Assembly: GCA_963778945.1 (NCBI GenBank)
Contig: CAVZWL010000006.1
Location: 62,001 to 126,000 of the forward strand
Direction: 5' to 3'
DNA: 64,000 bases
DNA from: Fen-1254 sp963778945
GTDB lineage: Bacteria; Bacteroidota; Ignavibacteria; UBA10030
Under the pieces are notes generated by a model, which searched no databases, was not told the origin of the DNA, and worked only from the letters and a program-made list of their open reading frames with translations. This document shows, one piece after another, positions 39,049-49,391 of this stretch. Position 1 is the stretch's first letter. The number at the start of each line of letters is the position of its first letter. The position numbers and the translations under genes were made by a program.

Positions 39049-41625
39049 TCAATAGCTGTCGAACAAACTTATAATCCTAAGAGTGCGTTCGAAATCTTTC
39101 TGATTCAATAGAGTATTGACAGTAATCGATTCTTTTGTTTTCGGCAGCAAATCGAAAAAATTATTGCTATAGAATGCCTTATCATCACTGCAGCTTAAAA
39201 AAACATTCTTCGCAAGCGTATTTGAAGTTGCCTCGCAAAGGAATCCTGAAGAGGTCTTTTGGATATTGATCGAAATATGAGGTTTATGCAATTCCAAATC
39301 TTTAGGCGGTTTAAAATAAACAAGATTTTCCGATACTACTTCCTGGCCCCGCATCAACCGTGACACTACCACTACTTGAGATTCTTTGTATGCGCCCATA
39401 AGCTGCGATTTTTGCAGGACTGCAATGATCTCCGAACTGTTTGCTTTTATATGTGCGGGAATGGATTGGTGGAAAATCGTTTTTCCTTCAAAATCCATCG
39501 TTGAAATAACAAGGGATGTTTCCATGTCACTTAACATATCCGACACGACATAGACCTTGAATTCCTGTTCCGAGACAACAGGTGAAACCAATATCGGCCG
39601 ATAAGAATTCCTTGCTGCATAATGCAGCGCTTTCCATTTCCCGTAATAATCGATGCTGGACCATGAAGCTACCGGCCAGCAATCGTCAATTTGCCAGTAG
39701 AGGCTTCCCATGCAAAAAGGCATCGCCCGGCGATGTGCTTCCATCGCAACTTTAACTCCTTCCGCCTGCAGCACCTGGCTGACATAAATATAGGAATCGA
39801 AATCTTTCGGTGTGCGGTACCATCGTTCCATATACGTTTGGATAAGCCGGTTCCCGTATTCCTTGTCCTGCCTGGCATCCGCCATACACCGCTGATGCGA
39901 AAGCATGACTTCCGAATGAAGCTGTCTTTCTTCGGGTCTGGCATATTCGGCGATGGTCGATAATTCCGGGTAGGATTGAAATCCGTATTCACTTACAAAT
40001 CGCGCGATGTTCGTTGTGAACGTTTCGAACGGTTCTTTCCCATGCCACACCCCCCAATAGTGTATATCTCCTTCGCCGTAAGGAGTGTTTCGAATGCCGG
40101 CAGCAGGGCTTGTCGGGTGATAATATCGCGCCGAATCGGCTTCATGGAGTGCGGAAGGAATGACTTCATAAAAAAGTTTTTCAGCCGATTGTTCGAACTT
40201 TTGCTGTGTCGCCTCGTCATATTTTTGTTTCCAGCCCCATTGGAACCAGCCGGCTTCATTTTCATTGTTTCCGCAATACAGCGCTATGCAAGGATGGTTG
40301 CGAAGACGCACGACATTATCGACAACTTCCTGGCGGACATTAGCCGTAAATTCGTCATTGCCGGGATACATAGCGCACGCGAACATCATTTCCTGCCAGA
40401 CAAGAATTCCGTACCGGTCGCAAAGGTCATAGAAAAGATCGTCTTCGAAGATTCCGCCGCCCCATACTCTTAACATATTCATGTGCGCATCTGCTGCCGA
40501 GCGGATTATGTGTTCATAACGCTCTTGCGTAACCCGGTTCTGAAAATTATCCTGAGGAATATAATTCGCTCCCTTCATAAAGACGGGAACTCCATTAAGG
40601 CGTACGAACATGCTTTTGCCTTGTGAATCTTTTTCCCGCACAATTTCAAGCGAACGAATTCCTATGCGTGTCGTATATTCGTCCTGAGAGTTTTCTGTTC
40701 CGGCTACGGCGGCTCGATACGTGTAGAGGCGAGCTTGACCAAGGCCGTTTGTCCACCAGAGTGCTGGATTTGAGATATGCCCGTCGATCTGCACTTTATT
40801 GACTGCCGGATTGAAGATCGAATGCGCCCGGTGAACAATGTCAAGCTGTCGAGAAAAACCGCTGCGGTGACTGTTTGCTTCCGGGCGGATTGAATATGGA
40901 GAGTAGAGACAATATCTGCGCCGGCGCTGGAAACTTTTTTTTGTTCGATGTGAATGGCGGTTATTTTAAATCCGCTCCAAGCTTCAAGATAGACAGGACG
41001 CCAGATGCCGCAGGTAATCAGACGGGGGCCCCAATCCCAGCCGTAGTGAAATTGCGCTTTTCGCGAGTACATAGCAATCTTTGTTTCGGCTTGATCGTTG
41101 TTGTCGAATGCTTGCAAGATATACGGTGCAGATTTCACCTTGGGCAAATTTTCATCAAAGACATTTTTGAAACGAACCGTAAGACAATTTTGTTTTTCAT
41201 ATAAAAGTTTTTTGCAATCCACATGCCATGTGCGGAACATATTGTTCTGTTTTTAAAATAACGGAGTCGTTCAGCGTGACTTCCGCATACGTATCCAGTC
41301 CTTCAAAAATGAGTTCAACGGTTTCATTCTGCAGCATTTCCGCCGGTACATCGAAAACTGTTTCGTATATCCAATTCTTTTCGCCGATCCACTGAATTGT
41401 TTTTTCGTTCGTGCCGATAAATGGATCGGGTATCAAGCTGTCCTTCATCAGATCGGTATGCACGCACCCGGGGACCTGCGCGGGGTGCCATTGTCCGGAT
41501 CCTTCCTGGCAGAATTTCCAGTTCTCATGAATGACGAACTTCATTGGACGATTATTCGTGCCCGCCGGCAAGCTGCCGTACAGCACGCTTGCGGAAATGA
41601 TCGTTAGAGCGATAAGCTTTTTCAT
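39049..41625 (-). CDS. GH2 beta-mannosidase, two frameshifts
   Basis: Segments 41625-41245, 41243-about 40842 and about 40841-39049 join into 858 residues after removing one base near 41244 and adding one near 40842. A signal peptide (ending LYGSLPAG) indicates export to the periplasm. The N-terminal jelly-roll domain has DLMKDSLIPDPFIGTNEKTI, the immunoglobulin-like domain follows, then the TIM barrel (about 290-600) with acid/base Glu in GNNENEAG and nucleophile Glu in FVSEYGFQSYPE, plus YWQIDDCWPVASWSSIDY. It removes terminal beta-linked mannose from oligosaccharides. It is in a minus-strand locus with a ROK kinase and a remnant transporter. The frameshifts fall in non-catalytic parts. Confidence 0.88.
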
Positions 41626-41796
41626 AATTCCTCAGCGGGTTCTTAAAAATATCTGTCCATACGATGCAGCTCATATTGTGTTTTATAAATACCGGGATTT
41701 GCGGCCGGTTCTTAAGTTTCGCTTCTCCAGCCGATGTCGTCTTATCCCGTTCTGCTGCGAACGGGGTTTTTCATGCGAGGGTATGCTCCGGACAGT

Positions 41797-42756
41797 TCAA
41801 ATCAACTCATTCCAAATCAATGCGGCTGCTCCGAGAATGGCGGAATTGCCCTGCGGCAGCCCCGAAGGTACTATGCGGACTTTATTCTTATAAATATTGA
41901 GGAGATAGTCCTCAAGATATTTTTTTGTTGGTGTGAAAATATAATCTCCTGCTAACGCCAAACCGCCGAAAAAAATAATGGCTTCCGGGCTTGTATGTGC
42001 TACGGATTCTGCAAGCTTCATGCCGAGATATTTTCCGGTGAGATCAAACGCCTCCAATGCAAGTTTATCCCCATGCAGTGCAGATTCATATATCTGTTTC
42101 GACGTAAGGTCTTCAAATTTAATCCCGCGCAATTCACTTGGCAATGTAGTTGTGCGCACGAGTTCGTCTACAGTCCGGCGTATTCCGTTTGCCGATGCAT
42201 ATGTTTCCAGACAGCCCCGGCGGCCGCAGCCGCAAGGCCGTCCATTGTAATCGACGATCGTATGGCCGATTTCACCTGCAAAGCCGTCATGGCCGTATAT
42301 CATCTCTCCGTTCGATACAATCCCGCTGCCTACTCCGGTTCCCAGTGTAATAACGATAAAATCTTTCATGCCCTTGGCTGCACCGAATAACATCTCGCCC
42401 AGCGCTGCAGCGTTTGCGTCATTCGTCAAGACGACGGGTATCGTGTACCACTGCTTGAGCGTGCCGACCACATCGACGAAATCCCAGCTTAAATTCGGAG
42501 GCTGTTCGATTGTACCTTTATAATAATTTGCATTCGGTGCGCCTAATCCGACTCCGACAAGGTTATGCGTGTCCTGCAGCGCAGAAAAAAGTAATTCTGC
42601 CTGTTTATGGAGTCGTTCAAAAAAATCCTGAGCAGGACGATGAGCATTGGTAGGGATGGATGTTTCCGCCGCAAGTGATCCGTTCCGATCTACATATCCC
42701 ATCGCGGTATTCGTCCCGCCGATATCGACTCCTAGTACTACATCCGTTTTAGACAT
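41797..42756 (-). CDS. ROK-family sugar kinase (glucokinase-like)
   Basis: A 319-residue cytoplasmic kinase. N-terminal ATP-binding motif GVDIGGTNTA (about 9-18), catalytic Asp in LTNDANAAALGE (about 108-119), LGTGVGSGIV (about 136), and the ROK zinc motif GRPCGCGRRGCLETYAS (about 170-186). It phosphorylates glucose, N-acetyl sugars or mannose with ATP; the family cannot be split by eye. Ribosome site AAAGGAAAA precedes the ATG. It lies 171 bases upstream of the beta-mannosidase, so it likely traps the released sugar. Confidence 0.92.
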   Translation of the reverse strand: MSKTDVVLGVDIGGTNTAMGYVDRNGSLAAETSIPTNAHRPAQDFFERLHKQAELLFSALQDTHNLVGVGLGAPNANYYKGTIEQPPNLSWDFVDVVGTLKQWYTIPVVLTNDANAAALGEMLFGAAKGMKDFIVITLGTGVGSGIVSNGEMIYGHDGFAGEIGHTIVDYNGRPCGCGRRGCLETYASANGIRRTVDELVRTTTLPSELRGIKFEDLTSKQIYESALHGDKLALEAFDLTGKYLGMKLAESVAHTSPEAIIFFGGLALAGDYIFTPTKKYLEDYLLNIYKNKVRIVPSGLPQGNSAILGAAALIWNELI

Positions 42757-42777
42757 TGAATTTTCCTTTATGAATTT

Positions 42778-43125
42778 TTATACTGCCGCATTTTTAATAG
42801 TTGGAAGATGGCCATTCAAGCCGTAAAATGCAACATCCGCAGAGCAGAGAACCGGCAAAAAGAATGCAAGTTGTATCCAAAAATTATCGGCGAGTCCTCC
42901 CTGCAAAACGGGAACGACTGCACCACAGACGATTGCCCTGCAGAGAATTCCATATGCTTGTCCCAAATGTTTCCCAAGACCGTCAATTGCATGCGTAAAT
43001 ATCGTCGGAAATATAATCGAATTGAAAAGACCGGACGATAAGATCGCCCACATTGAAATATTGCCTGTCGGGAAACTCGCTGCAAAAATGAGAAGGATAA
43101 CAGCAAATGCATCGACGGTCAGTAT
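42778..43125 (-). pseudogene. C-terminal remnant of a FucP-like sugar MFS transporter
   Basis: The frame reads about 115 residues after an in-frame stop (43126-43128). The sequence SFPTGNISMWAILSSGLFNS, then GLGKHLGQAYGILCRAIVCG and VPVLQGGLADNFWIQLAFFL, fits the last four membrane helices of the FucP/hexose-MFS family (full length about 400-430 residues). The first three quarters are missing and there is no space for them before the divergent GH20 gene. It ends 21 bases before the ROK kinase start, the position expected for the uptake gene of this operon. I judge it a decayed or truncated gene, not merely a frameshift. Confidence 0.7.
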
Positions 43126-43422
43126 TTAAGGCATATTCCTTCTTAATATAATTGAGAGTATCGTCCGTCGCTTTCTTTTTGTCTGACTGTTTATGATCCT
43201 GCAGAATCTTTCATACTCATTTAGTTTAAGATGCGAAAGTCTCATTTGAGAATCAATCCTCGGTTCATCGTTTTTTTGGTTGAAACCGTATGTTCTGCGC
43301 CGCTGATGCCTCATTGCGCAAATTTAAGCGAGAGAAAGGGGCAGATTAACCATCGAACCAAATTTGAAGTCTTCATTCTTTTAATAAGAGAAAATACTTC
43401 CTATATTCTTCCACGTTATGCA

Positions 43423-45087
43423 ATGGTCAATATCCTCATAAAAAGCAAACAAGAAACGGCGCTTAAAAGAAGAGAAAGCCGATCGCGTTATGTGCTTTCG
43501 ATTTTGACAAAGCTGCTTTTCCATTTGTGTGCAGCATTTATATGCGTGAGTTTTGTAGAAGCTTGCCGGCCGCTTCTACGCCCTGAAATGAACACACGTT
43601 CTTCACTCAAGGAGGCCTCGTTGAAAAATTTGATTCCTCTGCCCGTTTCGATAAGGCCCGGAGAAGGCGCATTTCCGATCACATCGAGTACGGTCATTGT
43701 TGTCGATTCGGAAATCGATGAGGAATTGGAAACAGGCCGATTTCTTGCGGATAAACTGCAGGGTGCAACGGGTTATAACATCCGCGTAGTTGCATTACAG
43801 CCGCCATCGAAAGAGGGAAATATTATTCTGACGATAAGTGACTCCGATGATGCGTTAGGAGAGGAGGGATATGAATTAACTGTAACAGAGAGTTTTATAA
43901 AAATAAAGGCGTATCGTTCTGCCGGATTGTTTTGGGGGATACAAACGGTAATACAGCTTTTGCCGCCGGTTCTCGTGGGTTCGACAGTCCCTCAAGCTCC
44001 CCTCCATATACCGGCAGTGGCGATGACGGATTATCCACGTTTTGCGTGGCGCGGTGCCATGCTTGATGTCGCAAGACACTTTTTCAGCGTTCAAGATGTC
44101 GAACGCTTTATCGATTGGATGGCTCTCTATAAAATGAATCGGTTCCATATTCACCTGACGGACGATCAAGGCTGGAGGATCATGATTCATTCATGGCCGA
44201 AACTCGCTTTGCATGGAGGCAGTACGCAAACAGACGGCGGACAAGGAGGATATTATACTCAGGCCGAGTATACGGAAATTGTAACATATGCTCAAAAGCG
44301 TCATATACTCGTTGTCCCGGAGATCGATATGCCGGGCCACACCAACGCCGCATTGGCTTCATACCCAGCACTCAATTGCGATGGAACGGCTCCGTCGCTT
44401 TATACCGGAATCGAAGTTGGGTTCAGCACTCTTTGCACTGAAAAAGACAGCACCAAAAAATTCGTTGAAGACATTGTAAGAGAAATTTGTTCGCTGACAC
44501 CGGGGCAATATATTCATATCGGAGGGGACGAAGCATCTGCTACGAGTCCCGCTGATTATATCCGTTTTATCGATTATGTGCAGAGCGTCGTTTATGCAAA
44601 TAACAAACAGCTTATCGGATGGGGAGAAGTTGCACGTGCTCACCTTTTGCCATCTTCGATTATTCAATACTGGAACGATAGAAAAGCGTTTGTAACGGAC
44701 ACTCTGAACAAAAGATTTATAATATCGCCGGCGTCGAAGGCTTATATGGATATGAAATACGATTCTTCGACTGTGTTAGGACAGAATTGGGCTGGCTATA
44801 TTGAAGTAGAGAAAGCTTATAACTGGGATCCGGTTTCTGAGATTGCCGGCGCATCGGAGCATAATATCGCAGGTCTGGAAGCAGCGCTCTGGACGGAAAC
44901 AATCCTCACGATATCGGATATCGAATATATGGTTTTTCCCCGCTTGGCCGGATATGCTGAGATTGGATGGTCACAGCAGTCCAAACGAAATTGGGAGGAG
45001 TATCGAATTCGGCTTGCAGAGCATGGAAAGCGATGGGCTGCCGCGGGAATTAATTTTTATAAATCTCCGCAAGTCCAGTGGAAATAA
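43423..45087 (+). CDS. GH20 beta-N-acetylhexosaminidase
   Basis: A protein of about 554 residues. A hydrophobic segment with lipobox-like FVEAC (about residues 42-46) suggests an envelope lipoprotein. The GH20b domain (about 65-190; KNLIPLPVSIRPGEGAFPIT) precedes the TIM barrel (about 205-540), which includes RFHIHLTDDQGWRI, VPEIDMPGHTNAAL and the catalytic Asp-Glu pair in HIGGDEA. It removes terminal N-acetylglucosamine or N-acetylgalactosamine by substrate-assisted catalysis. The frame is open from 43231; the ATG at 43423 is the best choice on family length, but no ribosome site is evident. It is divergent from the FucP remnant and forms one glycan locus with the beta-mannosidase, as seen in N-glycan degraders. 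Confidence 0.88.
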   Translation: MVNILIKSKQETALKRRESRSRYVLSILTKLLFHLCAAFICVSFVEACRPLLRPEMNTRSSLKEASLKNLIPLPVSIRPGEGAFPITSSTVIVVDSEIDEELETGRFLADKLQGATGYNIRVVALQPPSKEGNIILTISDSDDALGEEGYELTVTESFIKIKAYRSAGLFWGIQTVIQLLPPVLVGSTVPQAPLHIPAVAMTDYPRFAWRGAMLDVARHFFSVQDVERFIDWMALYKMNRFHIHLTDDQGWRIMIHSWPKLALHGGSTQTDGGQGGYYTQAEYTEIVTYAQKRHILVVPEIDMPGHTNAALASYPALNCDGTAPSLYTGIEVGFSTLCTEKDSTKKFVEDIVREICSLTPGQYIHIGGDEASATSPADYIRFIDYVQSVVYANNKQLIGWGEVARAHLLPSSIIQYWNDRKAFVTDTLNKRFIISPASKAYMDMKYDSSTVLGQNWAGYIEVEKAYNWDPVSEIAGASEHNIAGLEAALWTETILTISDIEYMVFPRLAGYAEIGWSQQSKRNWEEYRIRLAEHGKRWAAAGINFYKSPQVQWK

Positions 45088-45647
45088 TTTTTGTATCTCC
45101 AGGTGTTCAGAGATTGACCATCCCTTTCCTTAACGGTGGCAATGCTCTGATAAAAAAAGGAACTCCGATTCCGCAGCTTCGTAAGTCTCCACTGGAGAAT
45201 AATGCGCTCCTTTAAAAAACACCTTTTTCCGTTTTTCCGTGCGAATCGTAAACAACGCTATAATTCTCTAAAGCCTTCATTATCTTGATGTTACAGCTTC
45301 TCCAGAATTTGGCACCCGGGCGGCAGTTATAATCATTGCATGCAGTCAATCAATTTTTCCTCAAAATATAACTTCTGCTGATCGATTCCCATCCACCGTT
45401 TTAGCTCTGTTTCCTTTCTCGCTAAATCTTCTTAAGTTTTGCAGTAGTAGTGGACTCGTTCTGATTGAAAGGGGCTTTCATGATCGATGCGCTGTACATC
45501 CCCGTTTACAAGAATGCTAAAATACAATTTAAATGTTGTCCATAAAATTGGTATGATTGCTGCATTTCTATTGAATAAAACCAATGGGACCTCGATGCGA
45601 TATCGGAAGCAGTACATTATCGTACACGAAACCTTTTGAGGCTGAGG
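45088..45647. other. Intergenic region between GH20 and the PAS kinase
   Basis: About 560 bases on the plus strand. The only frames are short and lack resemblance or ribosome sites. No clear terminator or promoter element was identified. Confidence 0.35.
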
Positions 45648-48600
45648 ATGCTTAAATTATTTGCACTGCAAAAATCCTGGTACGGTGAAGACGACCAAAA
45701 AGTGCAGATATTCTTTAATCTGGTTCTGGGCTCTGCAGTCATAATGACCCTTTTAGAAATAATCGACTGCATCGTATTGCCTCAAAATATTTTGCGCTGG
45801 ATCTTGATTATTTGTTTGTATGACCTTGTTAGTTTTGGTGTGTTATTACTTATCCGGAAAGGTCTTGCCAAGTCTGCGTCTTCTGTATTCATTGGTTTCC
45901 TCATACTCATGATTTTTGGAGCCGCATGGTCGGCCGGAGGTATCAAGGCGCCCGTCATTCAGAATATCCCCATCTTAATCCTTGGTGCAGGGTTGATACT
46001 CGGCTGGAAAAGGGGGCTCTACATCGGCCTCATTACATCGATATGCGGATTGGGTTTGGTCTTAGCAGAGTATGCCGGTGTCTTGCCTGCCACGACCGTG
46101 GTGCACAATCCGTTGAGCTTATGGGTCTCTTCTGTTCTTTGTATTGCTTTGCTTGCTTTGCTTCAATACATATCCGTAGCAACTCTGGATAATGCTCTTC
46201 AAAAAGCCCGGCAAGAGCTCGGCCTTCGCAAAAAAGCAGAAGAATCTCTGCAAAGCAGCGAAGCTATACGCAAGCGTGTATTCGAAAGTTCTCAAATTCC
46301 TATTGTAGTCATCGATCCTGCGAGTTCTAAATATATCGACTGCAATCAGGCCGCAATCGAAATTTACGGTTTCTCATCAAGGGACGAAATAGTAGGTAAA
46401 ACTCCGGAACATTTTTCGGCTCCGGTACAATACGACGGAACGCCTTCTCATGATAAGGCGAGATATTATATTGACAAAGCACTGGCAGAAGGTTCGATTG
46501 TATTTGAATGGAAACATGAGCGCCTCAATGGAGAATGCTGGGATGCAGAGGTTCATTTGGTGAGTTTCCAGGCGGATCAACGCCACCTTCTGCAGTTTAC
46601 CTTGATAGACATCACCAAACGCAAAGAGGCAGAGACGGCGCTGCGGACGAGCGAATCTCAATTCCGTGAGTTATGGGATGCGACAGTTGAGGGGATTACG
46701 ATTCACGACAATGGAATAATCCTCGAAGTAAATGATGCCATGTGCCGGATGTTCGGATCCACGCGCGAAGAAGTTGTCGGCAGATCGATGCTCCATTTTA
46801 TGCCGAATGAAATGCACGAACGCTTTCTCGAACATATTGCATTAGGACTCGAGGGCCGCTTCGAAATTCAAGGACTGCGGGCAGATGGAACAAAAATAAT
46901 ACTTGAAGTATTCGGGAAAAAAATACTTTACCAGGGCAGACGCGTGCGAATGGCTGCCACGCGCGATATCACTGACCGGAAAAATGCAGAAGAGGAACTG
47001 CGCGAGAGCAAGGAGCGGTATAAAACGCTTATCGAGAATACTCCCGATATTATCGCTCGTTTCGATAAAAATCTCCGGCACCTTTTTGTCAACTCTGCTG
47101 TCAGCGAGATCAGTTCCCTGAAACCGGATGAATTTTTGGGAAAGACAATTCAAGAGGCCGGCTTCACAAAAGAACAAGCAGAACAGAGAGAATCGATGAT
47201 TCGAAAAATCATCGACAGCAAGATGCCGCTTGAAACCGAGCTGGTCTTCATCGGGATGAATGGTCGGCATGTGTATGATTGGCGCGGGTATCCTGAGTTT
47301 GATTCCATGGGGGATGTCCGGTCAGTTCTCACAATTAGCAGAAATATAAGCGAACGCAAGCGGGCAGAAGAAGCCCTGCAGGCGAGTGAAGAACTCTACC
47401 GCAAACTCATTACCGCTATTTCAGATATTATTGTCCGAACCGACCTTGAAGGCAATATCGTTTTTGTCAATGAAACCGGTTTTCCATCGCTGGGCTATAC
47501 GACAAATGAACGAATCCTGGGGAAAAACATTTTCTCATTTATTTCGGAAAAAGACAAAATGAGGGCTCATGAGAACTTTAAAAAAATGTTCGTTGGATAC
47601 ATGGGTACTCAAGAGTATACCATCGTGAATGAAAATGGATCCTCGGTCGAATGTGAAGTAAACGGCGATGTCCTGCGTCAAGCGGATGGGAAGCCCTTCG
47701 GTATGGTCTATACTATTAGAGACCTTACGGAGAAAAAGAAACTGCAGTCGCAGCTCCTCCAATCTCAAAAAATGGAAGCAATAGGGCGATTGGCAGGAGG
47801 AGTGGCGCACGATTATAATAACATGCTGGGCGTGATCCTGGGATATGCCGCGTTATTAGAGATAGAAATTTCTCCGGAAAGCCCCGCTCATAGTAAAGTT
47901 AAATCCATTATTGCAGCAGCAGAACGCTCGGCTAATCTTACGAAACAGCTGCTGGCTTTTTCACGCCAGCAAATTATTGCTCCGGTTGTCATGAATCTGA
48001 ATGAAGAACTGATATCGCTGAACAGAATGCTGGGCCGGCTGATCGGTGAAGATGTAAAATTGACCGTTTATCAGCAGGAGCAATTGTGGAACGTAAAAAT
48101 CGATTCGACTCAGTTTACACAAATTATGACCAATCTGGCTACAAACGCTCGAGATGCTATCATCAATACAGGCAGTATTATCATTCAAACGATGAATCTA
48201 TGCACATCGACCAGAAGATTGAAACTCTCCATGGCGATATAACTCCCGGAGATTATGTCACACTTTCATTTGAAGATTCGGGCAGCGGCATGGACGCCGC
48301 TACTCTGACGCAGATATTTGAACCCTTCTTTACAACGAAACCAAAAGATAAAGGCACCGGATTAGGGCTTTCGACAGTATTTGGCATCGTTAAACAAAAC
48401 AATGGATTCATTAATGTTGCAAGCAGTGTCGGGAAAGGGACATCTTTCACAATCTATTTTCCCCGGTACATCGGCGAAGTCGATCCGCAAACGGAAAACC
48501 AGGATGACATGGACATTTCGGGAAAAGAAACCATACTTGTCGTAGAGGATGAAGAAGAACTCTTAGCTTTGGTAAAAGATTTATTAGAATCCCACGGGCA

Positions 48601-48898
48601 TACGGTCTTATGCGCTCTCGCTCCGTCGGAAGCATTGGCTGCCGTCGAAACGACCAAGATGAAGATAGATATTCTCATTACTGATGTTGTGATGCCGGGA
48701 ATGAACGGGAAAGAATTAAAAGAACGTCTTGAAATGATTTATCCTTCTCTACAAACATTATTTATTTCCGGATATACCGCAGATATCGTTGCAAAACGAG
48801 GCGTGCTGGAGGAAGGAATGTATTTTCTCCAAAAACCATTCACCACTACAGCCCTGCTGAAAAAAGTCCGTTCTATGATACAGGGTAACAGCAAATAA
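45648..48898 (+). CDS. Membrane hybrid histidine kinase, 6TM-PAS(x4)-HisKA-HATPase-REC, one frameshift
   Basis: Segments 45648-about 48195 and 48196-48898 join into 1083 residues if one missing base is restored near 48193-48197. The N-terminal 190 residues hold about six hydrophobic segments (MASE-like sensor). Four PAS domains follow (about 205-330, 335-450, 455-580, 585-700), then HisKA with GGVAHDYNNMLG (about 715), HATPase (NARDAI at the shift point, DSGSGM, GTGLGLSTVFG) and a receiver (VVEDEEE, LITDVVMPGMNG). It should sense a membrane or cytoplasmic cue and phosphorylate its own receiver and a downstream partner. The frameshift lies in the ATP-binding domain between the N and G1 boxes. 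A GAGG lies 5-9 bases before the ATG; a TTG at 45636 is also in frame. Confidence 0.85.
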
Positions 48899-49391
48899 GC
48901 GCGGTTTAAGCCTATCCGATCGGAAACGCCGGCCGCGTTCTCCCTCGAATCTCATTTGCCAGACAAACGCTGATATCCACATCCTGCATTATTGCAGGCC
49001 GTGGATCTCGCTTTAAAGAGAAATTCGCATTCTTTTGGAAACTTCTTCGTACAGAATAAACTTGATATTCATCACCAGTAGTGTCCGGTTGAGAGCATTT
49101 ATAATTTCTGTAAGTCGTTGTCAACATGAGTGATATATAGTTTTTGAATTGTTTTCGATTTCAAATAGGGAAAGCAATATATGATCAATTATTTTTTGAA
49201 AAAGCTCAATAAACCTGCATTGGTACAGAATTTGTGCAAGACATCAACCGGACAGTTGTGATTCATCACAATGAGACAAAACTCGGAAGAGACTATTAAA
49301 CTAAATCATTCATTCATGAATCTAATACAAACAGAAGAAAACGAATGGTTCGTGTGAACCAAAGAGACTTTAACTTTGTCCGGAGAATCCT
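48899..49391. other. Intergenic region before the large T9SS cargo gene
   Basis: About 490 bases, AT-rich in the second half. No gene recognised. TAACTTTG at 49371-49378 matches the Bacteroidota -7 element; a possible TTCG lies 18 bases before it. Confidence 0.4.
49371..49378 (+). promoter_or_regulatory. Possible -7 element of the T9SS cargo gene
   Basis: TAACTTTG fits TAnnTTTG and lies 13 bases before the GTG start, which implies a very short leader. The -33 element is poor (TTCG, 18-base spacer), so confidence is modest. Confidence 0.4.
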
